A DNA stretch of 11,384 nt from Ruminococcus sp. UBA4350. GTDB taxonomy: Bacteria > Bacillota > Clostridia > Oscillospirales > Ruminococcaceae. Position numbers and translations under genes: made by a program. This document shows, piece by piece, positions 1-6,235 of the stretch (positions are counted from its first letter, which is position 1; each line of letters begins with the position of its first letter). The stretch lies in assembly GCA_002394125.1 (NCBI GenBank), contig DGSY01000047.1:1-11384 (forward strand), in the 5' to 3' direction. A model generated the notes under the pieces. It was not told where the DNA came from, did not search any database, and saw only the letters and a list, made by a program, of their open reading frames with translations.

Positions 1-219
1 TGCATCTATCCGGACGGCGCATTCTATCTCTGGGTGGAGGCGCTGGAGCCGGATGCAAACGCATTCTGCAAGAAGGCACGCGATTTTGAGTTGCTGCTCG
101 TACCGTCGGATTCGTTCGGCTGCAAGGGATTTGTGCGCATCGCATACTGTGTCACGACGGAAATGATCGAGCGCAGTCTGCCTGCATTCAAGAAGCTCGC
201 GGAAGCATACGGCCGCTGA
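1..219 (+). CDS. PLP-dependent aminotransferase, class I/II (3' end only)
   Basis: Only the last 72 codons are in the window; the frame is open from base 1 to a TGA at 217-219. The visible part is the small C-terminal domain of a fold-type I aminotransferase. It begins near the PDGAFYLW segment, equivalent to the P.GAFY motif of the AspC/AlaT/PatA group. It continues to SFGCKGFVRIAYC, where the Arg of FVRIAY is the residue that normally binds the substrate alpha-carboxylate. It ends with MIERSLPAFKKLAEAYG, the usual C-terminal helix. The catalytic lysine lies outside the window, so substrate specificity cannot be told; an aspartate- or alanine-type enzyme is most likely. xpt follows after 19 nt with no terminator, so the two are probably cotranscribed. 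Confidence 0.88.
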   Translation, partial: CIYPDGAFYLWVEALEPDANAFCKKARDFELLLVPSDSFGCKGFVRIAYCVTTEMIERSLPAFKKLAEAYGR

Positions 220-238
220 TGCCGGAAAGGATCACGCT

Positions 239-823
239 ATGAAAGCACTGGAGGACAAGATCCGCACAGAGGGCAGCCTGCTGCCGGGCGCCGTTCTGAA
301 AGTATCATCGTTTCTGAATCATCAGATCGACGCGGATTTCATGATGCAGATGGGCAGGGAGTTTGCCGCAAAATTCGGGGACACCGGTGTATCGAAGATC
401 CTGACGATCGAATCCTCCGGCATCCCGCTTGCATTCGCAGCAGGCGCGGCGCTTCATGTGCCGGTGCTGTTTGCGAAGAAGCATCTTTCGAGCAATGTGA
501 CCGGAATGCTGTATCAGACGCTGGTGCATTCGTATACGCACGGCTCGGATTACACGGTCGTGGTCGAGCGCGAATATCTGCATCCGGATGACCGTGTGCT
601 GATTATCGACGATTTCCTGGCAAACGGCAATGCGATCGAGGGAATGCTAGACCTGATCGCGCAGGCCGGTGCGGAGACAGTCGGTGTCGGCGTTGCGGTC
701 GAGAAGGGCTTTCAGGAGGGCGGAACGATGCTGCGCGCACGCGGATTGCGCGTCGAGCCGCTCGCATATATCACAAAAATGGACGAGGACGGCATCGAGT
801 TCGGTCAGCCGGATTTTGAATGA
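239..823 (+). CDS. xpt: xanthine phosphoribosyltransferase
   Basis: A cytosolic purine-salvage enzyme that converts xanthine plus PRPP to XMP and pyrophosphate. The product is 194 residues, the same length as the Bacillus subtilis Xpt family. The PRPP-binding signature is clear at residues 120-135 (VLIIDDFLANGNAIEG), and the basic KKHLSSN segment at 80-86 is also typical of this family. The ATG at 239 has a GGAAAGG ribosome binding site ending 8 nt upstream. The gene follows an aminotransferase by 19 nt and is closed by the hairpin at 843-876. In many Firmicutes xpt is preceded by a guanine riboswitch; here there is no room for one and none is seen, so control must come from the promoter of the upstream gene outside the window. 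The xanthine permease gene often paired with xpt is also absent. Confidence 0.95.
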   Translation: MKALEDKIRTEGSLLPGAVLKVSSFLNHQIDADFMMQMGREFAAKFGDTGVSKILTIESSGIPLAFAAGAALHVPVLFAKKHLSSNVTGMLYQTLVHSYTHGSDYTVVVEREYLHPDDRVLIIDDFLANGNAIEGMLDLIAQAGAETVGVGVAVEKGFQEGGTMLRARGLRVEPLAYITKMDEDGIEFGQPDFE

Positions 824-842
824 AAAACAACATAATCACGCG

Positions 843-876
843 CAATTCTGCCTGCATAGCCGGGCAGAATTGTTTT
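843..876 (+). terminator. intrinsic terminator after xpt
   Basis: A perfect 10-bp stem (CAATTCTGCC at 843-852 with GGCAGAATTG at 863-872) and a 10-nt loop, followed by TTTT at 873-876. It lies 19 nt after the xpt stop and separates the xpt transcript from azlCD. The short U tract suggests some read-through is possible, and no strong separate azlC promoter is visible between it and 908. Confidence 0.8.
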
Positions 877-907
877 GCACTGATAATATATCCCGAAGGA
901 GTATAGC

Positions 908-1609
908 ATGAAAACTGGCGCACTGTTCCGCCGCGGAATGCTGCACGGCATTCCGATCGGGCTGGGCTATTTATCCGTTTCATTCGGATTCGGCATTCTC
1001 GCGGTCAAGTCCGGACTCAGCACCTTGCAGGCGACGCTGATCTCTCTGCTGAATCTGACCTCTGCCGGGCAGACCGCCGGAGTCGGCGTGATCACGGCGG
1101 GCGGATCGCTCGCGGAAATGGCGCTGGTGCAGCTGACGATCAACATTCGATACGCGCTGATGGCGCTGTCGCTCTCGCAGAAGCTCAGTCCTCGGTTCAG
1201 TCTGCCGCACCGTCTAGCTGCGGCCTACGGCATCACGGATGAGATCTTCGGTGTCTGCGCGGCGCGGCAGGAGCCGATCGAGCCGCCCTATATGTACGGC
1301 ATGATCCTCGTTGCGACGGCAGGGTGGGTGAGCGGCACATTTCTCGGCGCATTTGCAGGCTCACTGCTGCCGCCGCGCATTACCGCTGCGCTCGGCATCC
1401 TGCTCTACGGAATGTTCATTGCGATCATCATACCGCCCGCGAAAAAGCATAAGAGCATCCTGTTTGCCGTGCTGTGCGCGGCGGCGCTGAGCATCGTATG
1501 CAAATATGCACTGCCGATGCTCTCCGAGGGCTTTGCTGTCATCATCTGCGGCATTGCGGCATCTGTCGCTGCGGCGCTGCTGTTTCCGCGAAAGGAGGAT
1601 GCGGCATGA
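908..1609 (+). CDS. azlC: AzlC family branched-chain amino acid exporter, large subunit
   Basis: The product is a 233-residue integral membrane protein, the usual length for AzlC (LIV-E family; B. subtilis AzlC, C. glutamicum BrnF). These proteins work with a small AzlD/BrnE partner to export branched-chain amino acids and some analogues. Family features seen are the N-terminal GIPIGLGYLSVSFGFGILA segment, the LLNLTSAGQTAGV motif around residues 48-60, NIRYALMALSLSQKL, and several hydrophobic helices through to the C-terminus. The ATG at 908 follows GAAGGAG (895-901) by 6 nt. The stop overlaps the azlD start (ATGA at 1606-1609), so the two are translationally coupled. The Lrp-type regulator gene azlB is not adjacent. 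The exact substrate is inferred from the family only. Confidence 0.92.
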   Translation: MKTGALFRRGMLHGIPIGLGYLSVSFGFGILAVKSGLSTLQATLISLLNLTSAGQTAGVGVITAGGSLAEMALVQLTINIRYALMALSLSQKLSPRFSLPHRLAAAYGITDEIFGVCAARQEPIEPPYMYGMILVATAGWVSGTFLGAFAGSLLPPRITAALGILLYGMFIAIIIPPAKKHKSILFAVLCAAALSIVCKYALPMLSEGFAVIICGIAASVAAALLFPRKEDAA

Positions 1610-1905
1610 GCGTTGCAATATACATTGCGGTCATGGCGGGTGTGACATATCTGATCCGCGCACTGCCGTTCGGCTTCTTTCAGAAGAAGATAAAATCCCA
1701 GTTCCTGCGCAGTTTTCTGTATTATATTCCGTATACGGTTCTGAGCGCGATGACCTTTCCGGCGATCCTCTACAGCACCGGCAGTACAGTGACGGCGGCG
1801 GTCGGGACGGGTGTTGCGCTGATTCTCGCATATTTCGGTCTGCCGCTGATTGTCGTAGCACTTGCGGCATCGCTCGCGGCATTTCTGACCGGATTGTTTT
1901 TATGA
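1606..1905 (+). CDS. azlD: AzlD family branched-chain amino acid exporter, small subunit
   Basis: A 99-residue hydrophobic protein with three or four predicted membrane helices, the usual size for AzlD/BrnE. Recognisable features are the N-terminal VTYLIRALPFGFF segment, the LRSFLYYIPYTVLSAMTFPA region and a final pair of helices. The start at 1606 is chosen because it follows a strong AAAGGAGG site (1591-1598) by 7 nt and overlaps the azlC stop by ATGA; longer upstream in-frame starts would lie inside azlC. It acts with AzlC as a two-component exporter in the cytoplasmic membrane. A terminator at 1916-1945 closes the pair. Confidence 0.92.
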   Translation: MSVAIYIAVMAGVTYLIRALPFGFFQKKIKSQFLRSFLYYIPYTVLSAMTFPAILYSTGSTVTAAVGTGVALILAYFGLPLIVVALAASLAAFLTGLFL

Positions 1906-1915
1906 TATCTGCATT

Positions 1916-1945
1916 GCACCGTGCTGTGCTGCGCGGTGCTTTTTT
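1916..1945 (+). terminator. intrinsic terminator after azlCD
   Basis: The stem is GCACCGTGC (1916-1924) with GCGCGGTGC (1931-1939), one G-U pair and a 6-nt loop, followed by TTTTTT at 1940-1945. The last two bases of the T tract are also the first bases of the duplicated pectate lyase unit, so the duplication boundary falls exactly at the end of this terminator. Confidence 0.88.
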
Positions 1946-2198
1946 ATGCATTTATGAGATAATTGTTAATAAACCGGCTACAAAAGTGATTGACAGATTC
2001 CTCCCGTATGATTATAATAAAATAGGCGAAAGCCGAAAAAATGATTTCGGGGGGAATCAGAAAATGCAGTACAAAAAAAGAATTTGCAGTGTTCTGCCGG
2101 CGATGATGCCGGCATCGGGCGGTGTCCTGCAATATCAGACAGGGGCAGCGCCGGTGCAGATGACGGCATCCGCAGCGGACACGGGGAGCCGCATCCGC
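1944..2198 (+). repeat. 255-bp direct repeat, left copy (5' end of pectate lyase unit)
   Basis: This segment matches 3125-3379 (offset 1181) with only two differences in 255 bp: G2129 versus T3310, silent in a Leu codon, and G2145 versus A3326, Ala versus Thr. It contains the promoter, the leader, the ribosome binding site and the first 45 codons of the lyase. Identity stops abruptly at 2198/3379, in the middle of the coding sequence. Such high identity implies a recent duplication or ongoing gene conversion. Confidence 0.97.
1990..2018 (+). promoter_or_regulatory. consensus sigma-A promoter (duplicate copy)
   Basis: TTGACA (1990-1995), a 17-nt spacer and TATAAT (2013-2018): both hexamers and the spacing match the housekeeping consensus exactly. 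It is identical to the promoter of the intact lyase at 3171-3199. In this copy it now reads into the truncated lyase start and then the captured lipoprotein gene. Confidence 0.9.
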
Positions 2199-2207
2199 AC
2201 ATTATAA
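2064..2207 (+). pseudogene. truncated pectate lyase N-terminus (remnant)
   Basis: The ATG at 2064 sits after the same GGGGGGAA ribosome binding site as the intact lyase. The first 45 codons match that gene with one amino acid change (Ala for Thr in the signal region). After codon 45 the sequence diverges and stops two codons later at TAA 2205-2207, giving a 47-residue peptide that is little more than the export signal. It is the 5' stump of a duplicated lyase gene whose interior was replaced. Promoter and ribosome binding site are intact, so a short exported peptide could still be made, but no function is suggested. Confidence 0.88.
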
Positions 2208-2296
2208 ATAGCAGAAAAAGGCAGCGTGTTGCATTTATGCACTTGATAATACGGTATCTGTCATGGAAAACGATGAAGCAGAAAGGAGAGAGCAAA

Positions 2297-2992
2297 TTGA
2301 AGCATAATTGTAGCAGAATCATAGGACTCTGCATCGCAGCGCTTCTGCTCTGCACGGGCTGTGCACCATCGGCGAAGGAATCACAGAAAGCGTTGATGCG
2401 ATACATGGAGAACTGATATCCGGAAGACAACTTCACATGGTGGTACAACGCCCTGGGCGGAGAAGGGGAAAACACATATGAGACATATGAAATCATCTTG
2501 CACAGCGAGAAGTTCCCCGATGCGGCAATCCATGCGGCAAGGTGGAAGAAAGACGGGGAATTTATTTATGCCGACAATTACATGGCATTTTATCTTCAGG
2601 ATGACGTGGAGACATTCATGCAGCAGATGGCTGAAGAATATTTCGGAGAATGCAAGGTTTATGAGCATATTTCAAAAGGGAAACTCGTGTCCTCCGCTTT
2701 TCCAGTTGACGCAACGGCAGAGGATTACCTGAAAAGCAAACCTCAATGCATAATAACCGTATTTCTTTCGCCGGAACGCATTACATTGGATAACGCAAAG
2801 GAAAAATACAAACAGTTTGAGGCAGAGTTTGCAGAGCAACAGTATGAGAAGGTCGGAGTCAGTGTTTATTGGCTTCCGGATGCAGAATCTTATGAAAAAA
2901 CAGAATCGGATTGCGGTCCAACTGGTTCCTTGGAGGATTTGAAGAACTGCGATCTAGTGGGAAGAATTCATCTGTTTAATATAACTGAATAG
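2297..2992 (+). pseudogene. putative lipoprotein gene interrupted by an in-frame TGA
   Basis: The TTG at 2297 follows AAAGGAG (2282-2288) by 8 nt and opens a lipoprotein-type signal: a basic start (MKHNCSR), a hydrophobic core (IIGLCIAALLL) and a lipobox ending in CTGC, with the lipid-accepting Cys at residue 22. An in-frame ATG at 2273 is a possible but less well placed start. Codon 40 is TGA (2414-2416). The same frame then continues open for 191 codons to TAG at 2990-2992, with a soluble, acidic, protein-like sequence (for example YPEDNFTWWYNALGG and EDYLKSKPQCIITVFLS). The simplest reading is one gene of about 231 residues broken by a single nonsense change; TGA read-through cannot be excluded. 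I do not recognise the family, beyond a resemblance to small uncharacterised lipoproteins of gut Clostridia. Codon use is more AT-rich than in the neighbouring genes. The gene sits inside the left lyase copy and would be transcribed from its promoter. Confidence 0.75.
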
Positions 2993-3006
2993 GAGATTGA
3001 ATAAAT

Positions 3007-3081
3007 ATGTACGACTTTTTTGAAAACCATGGCATTACAATGGAAGCAAGAGTATCACTTCTGAAACGGAAACAGATGTAA
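3007..3081 (+). pseudogene. small ORF fused in frame to the dockerin tail
   Basis: The ATG at 3007, 11 nt after AGGAG (2991-2995), opens a 24-codon ORF. Its first 16 residues begin MYDFFENHG and are unrelated to the lyase. Its last 8 residues (SLLKRKQM) and stop codon are those of the lyase dockerin, read in the dockerin frame. The join is at 3054/3055, where the 72-bp 3' repeat begins. It is most likely the truncated start of the gene that followed the lipoprotein in its original location, joined by recombination to the 3' end of the old lyase gene. Translation is possible, but no function is proposed. Confidence 0.6.
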
Positions 3082-3126
3082 ATGAACAAACCGGCACAGG
3101 CGGAAGCGTCTGTGCCGGTATTCGTT
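3055..3126 (+). repeat. 72-bp direct repeat, left copy (3' end of pectate lyase unit)
   Basis: Matches 6164-6235 (offset 3109) with two differences: A3072 versus G6181, silent in a Lys codon, and G3103 versus A6212, in the terminator loop. It contains the last 8 codons of the lyase, its TAA and the terminator hairpin. Together with 1944-2198 it shows that 1944-3126 was once a complete copy of the neighbouring lyase unit. Confidence 0.95.
3090..3122 (+). terminator. hairpin terminator of the left lyase copy
   Basis: The stem is ACCGGCACAG (3090-3099) with CTGTGCCGGT (3110-3119), extended inwards by the GCG/CGT region; it is the same hairpin as at 6199-6228. The following T content is poor (ATTCGTT). 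It lies only 50 nt upstream of the promoter of the intact lyase and should insulate the two units. Confidence 0.7.
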
Positions 3127-3379
3127 ATGCATTTATGAGATAATTGTTAATAAACCGGCTACAAAAGTGATTGACAGATTCCTCCCGTATGATTATAATA
3201 AAATAGGCGAAAGCCGAAAAAATGATTTCGGGGGGAATCAGAAAATGCAGTACAAAAAAAGAATTTGCAGTGTTCTGCCGGCGATGATGCCGGCATCGGG
3301 CGGTGTCCTTCAATATCAGACAGGGACAGCGCCGGTGCAGATGACGGCATCCGCAGCGGACACGGGGAGCCGCATCCGC
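3125..3379 (+). repeat. 255-bp direct repeat, right copy (5' end of intact lyase)
   Basis: Right-hand member of the pair described at 1944-2198. It begins directly at the end of the left copy's 3' segment, so the two units are joined head to tail. The junction bases GTT could belong to either unit, which fits a tandem duplication with a few bases of microhomology. Confidence 0.97.
3171..3199 (+). promoter_or_regulatory. consensus sigma-A promoter of the pectate lyase gene
   Basis: TTGACA (3171-3176), a 17-nt spacer and TATAAT (3194-3199), exact consensus. Transcription should start near 3206, giving a leader of about 40 nt. This placement argues against the long GTG-start reading (3167), which would put the promoter inside the coding sequence. 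In the leader, CCGAAA (3214-3219) can pair with TTTCGG (3226-3231), which partly covers the G-rich ribosome binding site. Confidence 0.9.
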
Positions 3380-6190
3380 GTGGACATCAACAAGGATGAC
3401 GGGCGCAAGGCTTCCTATTCCAAAAACGCGCTGAACTGGCTGCTCACGGAGGGCGCATCGGCATCGTATTCCGTCGGGAATGTGACGTTCCGGCTCTCGA
3501 ACGGCGGCTCCGCCGGCGGCAATGTTACCGGTGCGAACAACAAAAAGCTCCAGCTCCAGAGCGGCATCTATCCGCGCATGACGATGGACGGCGCGAAAAT
3601 TAAGGACGGCGATAACGGCGGCGTACTGAAGCTGGAGATCAGCGGACTGTCTGACGGCGCACATTCTCTGCAAATGTGGCACTGCAATACCGACGGCTAC
3701 GAAAACAGCCGGCTGAGCATTTCCGTCAACGGGAAAAAGGTGCTGTCCGGCGTGAGCTGCCCGACTAATGTCAAGGACGAGAATGACGCGGGCATTTCCT
3801 ATGTCACATGGACAGGCAGCAGCGTGACAATTCTGATTGCGCCGGAGGGCGGCGGGAGAATGGATGTCGCATGGCTGAACGGCTTTGAGCTTGACGGAGC
3901 GGATCCGGTCAACGGCATCTCGCGCATTTCGCCCGCCGATCAGGAGCCGCATCTCAACGTATCCGGCGGAGAGGGACTCTCTTGGACAGCCGGCAGAAAT
4001 GCGAAATCTCACGATGTTTACATCGGCACGAGCTATGATGCGGTGTTCCGTGCAGATCATAATTCGCCGGAATTCAAGGGCAATCAGCCCGGCACACAGT
4101 ATGCGCTTGATGACAGCTATTCCTCGATCCCGACCTATTACTGGCGCGTGGATGAGGTTTCCGACAGCGGCACGGTGAGGGGCGCTGTCTATTCGTTCCG
4201 GACTGCGCGGCTCGCATTTCCGTCGGCCGAGGGCTACGGCAGATTTGCCCGCGGCGGCAGGGGCGGCTATGTCTATCATGTCACGAATCTGAACGATTCC
4301 GGCGAGGGCTCTCTGCGCTACGGCCTTGAAACGCTCAAGGGCGCGCGGACGGTCGTATTCGATGTCGGCGGTGTGATCGCGCTGAATTCAGTGCTGTGTA
4401 TTCCCGAGGACGGCGGCGATGTGTATGTAGCCGGACAGACCGCGCCCGGCGACGGCATCACGCTCATCAACTATACATTCGGCGCAATGGGATCCTCGGA
4501 TGTTGTGATCCGCGATATCCGCACCCGCGTCGGCGATGTCTCCGGCAAATCTATGGGCGGCATGGGCATCAGCTCCTGCGACCATACGATCATTGACCAT
4601 TGCTCCGTATCATGGGCGACTGACGAGGGGCTTTCCTCACGCAGCGCATCGAATGTCACATTCCAGTGGAATATCATCGGCGAATCGCTGCATGATTCCG
4701 TGCATTACAATGCCGATGACCGCACCGGCTCGGAGACGCATTCCTTTGCAGCGTCGATCGGCGGCTATGTCGGCTCCTTCCACCACAATCTGCTGATCGA
4801 CTGCACCGGCCGGAACTGGTCGCTTGCGGGCGCATTGGAGCAGGACGGCGTGACCTACGGCGGCGCGCTCGATATCCGCAACAATGTCGTCTATAACTGG
4901 CGCGACCGCACGACGGACGGCGGCGCAAAATTCGTGCAGTTCGTCAACAATTACTACAAAGCGGGACCGGTCTCGAACACTTCGCTGCACCTGGTCTCGG
5001 TGGACGGCAACGAGCTGAACAACGGCGATATGCAGAAGCTCTATGCGTCCGGCAATATGAAGGTCGCACAGAACGGCTCCGTGCTGATCGCTGCAAGTGC
5101 TGACGAATGGGCATCCGGCAAGGCAAAATCCGGCGGCAAGAATTCCACGAATGATACCGTCCGCAGCAATACGCCGTGGTTTGAATCCTTTGTCAATACG
5201 CAGAGCGCCGAGGATGCGTACCGTTCCGTCATTGCGAATGTCGGCGCGACCGCTCCGAAATGGGATTATATTGATGCGCGGTATATTGATGAGGTCTCGA
5301 ACGGCAAAACGACATTCACCGGTTCAAAGCAGGGGCTCAAGGGCATCATTGATTCGCAGAATGATGCGGGCGGCTATCCGAGTGACAAGAATTTCAAGGG
5401 CGGCAGTGCGCCGCTGGATTCCGACGGCGACGGCATTCCGGATACATGGGAATCGGCGCACGGGCTGAACGCGAAGGATGCGAAGGACGGTGCTGTCGTT
5501 TCGCTCTCCGGCGACGATTACACCAATCTGGAGCTGTATCTGAATGAGCTGGCCGGTGATGAAGTGGCATTCAACGGCGCACCGGTCACCTATGATCCGA
5601 TCACCGGACAGAAGATCGCATCCGTCGAGGTGCTGGATACGGCATATTACGGCGCATGGGCGATCGACACGGCGGCACAGCAGGGCGATGCGCTGTTCGG
5701 TGACCGCACAGCGGAAAAATGCGCGATCGCGTCGATGCCGGCGAAGCTCGCAGATGCGGAGATCGTTCTGACACCCTGCGATGCAAAGGCATCAAGTGCG
5801 GAGCAGGCAAAGCTCACGGCCGCGCAGGATCTCACGCTTTATGTCGGTCTGGACAGCCGCGTGACGGCAGCTCCGGCATGGCTTTCCGGATGGATAAAGG
5901 ATCCGGCAACAATCGCCGCGAGCAACGATGTGACCTTTGTGCTGTATGCGAAAACGCTGAAGCAGGGCGAATCGGTCACGCTCGGCGCAAACGGCCAGTC
6001 CGCAGGCTGCATGAATTATATCTTGCTGGCGGCGGACGGCAGTGCAGCGGATGCGGATCCGGCGGATCTGCTGCAATATCTGCTGACATCCGGCAGTCTC
6101 ACGCCGGATGCGGGCAAAGCTGCCGATTCTGACAGCGACGGCATTCTGACGGCGGCGGATCTTTCACTTCTGAAACGGAAGCAGATGTAA
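3245..6190 (+). CDS. secreted multidomain pectate lyase (PL1-type) with C-terminal dockerin-like module
   Basis: The product is 981 residues from the ATG at 3245, chosen because it follows GGGGGGAA (3230-3237) and a consensus promoter. The N-terminus looks like an export signal (MQYKKR, cut probably after TASA near residue 38), though its core is broken by Pro and Gly. Residues about 46-218 form a beta-rich carbohydrate-binding-like module, 221-322 an FN3-like module ending YYWRVDEVSDSG and YSFRTA, and about 324-715 the lyase beta-helix. The lyase has GGRGGYVYHVTNLNDSGEGS, AGQTAPGDGI, and IIDHCSVSWATDEG at 449-462, which carries Asp and His residues expected near the active site and calcium. 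DSDGDGIPD at 725-733 is a calcium-binding motif. Residues about 787-925 are an unassigned module. Residues about 930-981 resemble a dockerin: the second loop (DSDSDGILTAAD, 961-972) is canonical and the first is degenerate. The enzyme should cleave polygalacturonate outside the cell by beta-elimination, perhaps docked to a scaffold. Exact substrate is inferred. Confidence 0.92.
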   Translation: MQYKKRICSVLPAMMPASGGVLQYQTGTAPVQMTASAADTGSRIRVDINKDDGRKASYSKNALNWLLTEGASASYSVGNVTFRLSNGGSAGGNVTGANNKKLQLQSGIYPRMTMDGAKIKDGDNGGVLKLEISGLSDGAHSLQMWHCNTDGYENSRLSISVNGKKVLSGVSCPTNVKDENDAGISYVTWTGSSVTILIAPEGGGRMDVAWLNGFELDGADPVNGISRISPADQEPHLNVSGGEGLSWTAGRNAKSHDVYIGTSYDAVFRADHNSPEFKGNQPGTQYALDDSYSSIPTYYWRVDEVSDSGTVRGAVYSFRTARLAFPSAEGYGRFARGGRGGYVYHVTNLNDSGEGSLRYGLETLKGARTVVFDVGGVIALNSVLCIPEDGGDVYVAGQTAPGDGITLINYTFGAMGSSDVVIRDIRTRVGDVSGKSMGGMGISSCDHTIIDHCSVSWATDEGLSSRSASNVTFQWNIIGESLHDSVHYNADDRTGSETHSFAASIGGYVGSFHHNLLIDCTGRNWSLAGALEQDGVTYGGALDIRNNVVYNWRDRTTDGGAKFVQFVNNYYKAGPVSNTSLHLVSVDGNELNNGDMQKLYASGNMKVAQNGSVLIAASADEWASGKAKSGGKNSTNDTVRSNTPWFESFVNTQSAEDAYRSVIANVGATAPKWDYIDARYIDEVSNGKTTFTGSKQGLKGIIDSQNDAGGYPSDKNFKGGSAPLDSDGDGIPDTWESAHGLNAKDAKDGAVVSLSGDDYTNLELYLNELAGDEVAFNGAPVTYDPITGQKIASVEVLDTAYYGAWAIDTAAQQGDALFGDRTAEKCAIASMPAKLADAEIVLTPCDAKASSAEQAKLTAAQDLTLYVGLDSRVTAAPAWLSGWIKDPATIAASNDVTFVLYAKTLKQGESVTLGANGQSAGCMNYILLAADGSAADADPADLLQYLLTSGSLTPDAGKAADSDSDGILTAADLSLLKRKQM

Positions 6191-6235
6191 ATGAACAAAC
6201 CGGCACAGGCGAAAGCGTCTGTGCCGGTATTCGTT
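6164..6235 (+). repeat. 72-bp direct repeat, right copy (3' end of intact lyase)
   Basis: Right-hand partner of 3055-3126. Identity ends at 6235, which is the last base of the convergent clp gene's stop codon on the minus strand. The duplicated unit therefore spans precisely the DNA between the azlD terminator and the clp gene. Confidence 0.95.
6199..6231. terminator. hairpin between the convergent lyase and clp genes
   Basis: The stem is ACCGGCACAG (6199-6208) with CTGTGCCGGT (6219-6228), extended by GCG with CGT to about 13 bp and closed by an AAAG loop. The plus-strand tail is only ATTCGTTT. Read on the minus strand, the hairpin lies just after the clp stop and is followed by a T-rich stretch (GTTTGTTCATTT), so it probably terminates both genes. 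Confidence 0.78.

Noticed and set aside
220..238. Guanine riboswitch before xpt
   Set aside because: Only 19 nt separate xpt from the upstream gene, and no aptamer-like sequence is visible.
1944..3126. Insertion sequence or composite transposon
   Set aside because: The flanking repeats are the ends of a lyase gene, there is no transposase, and no inverted terminal repeats or target duplication were seen at the cargo joins.
3167..3244. Upstream GTG start for the large lyase
   Set aside because: It would place the consensus -35 and -10 boxes inside the coding sequence and before the transcription start; the ATG at 3245 has the ribosome binding site and signal sequence.
3125..4279. 384-codon open frame on the minus strand opposite the lyase 5' half
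   Set aside because: It lies wholly antisense to a gene with clear domain motifs, has no ribosome binding site, and its Arg/Ala/His-rich sequence is typical of shadow frames in GC-rich codons.
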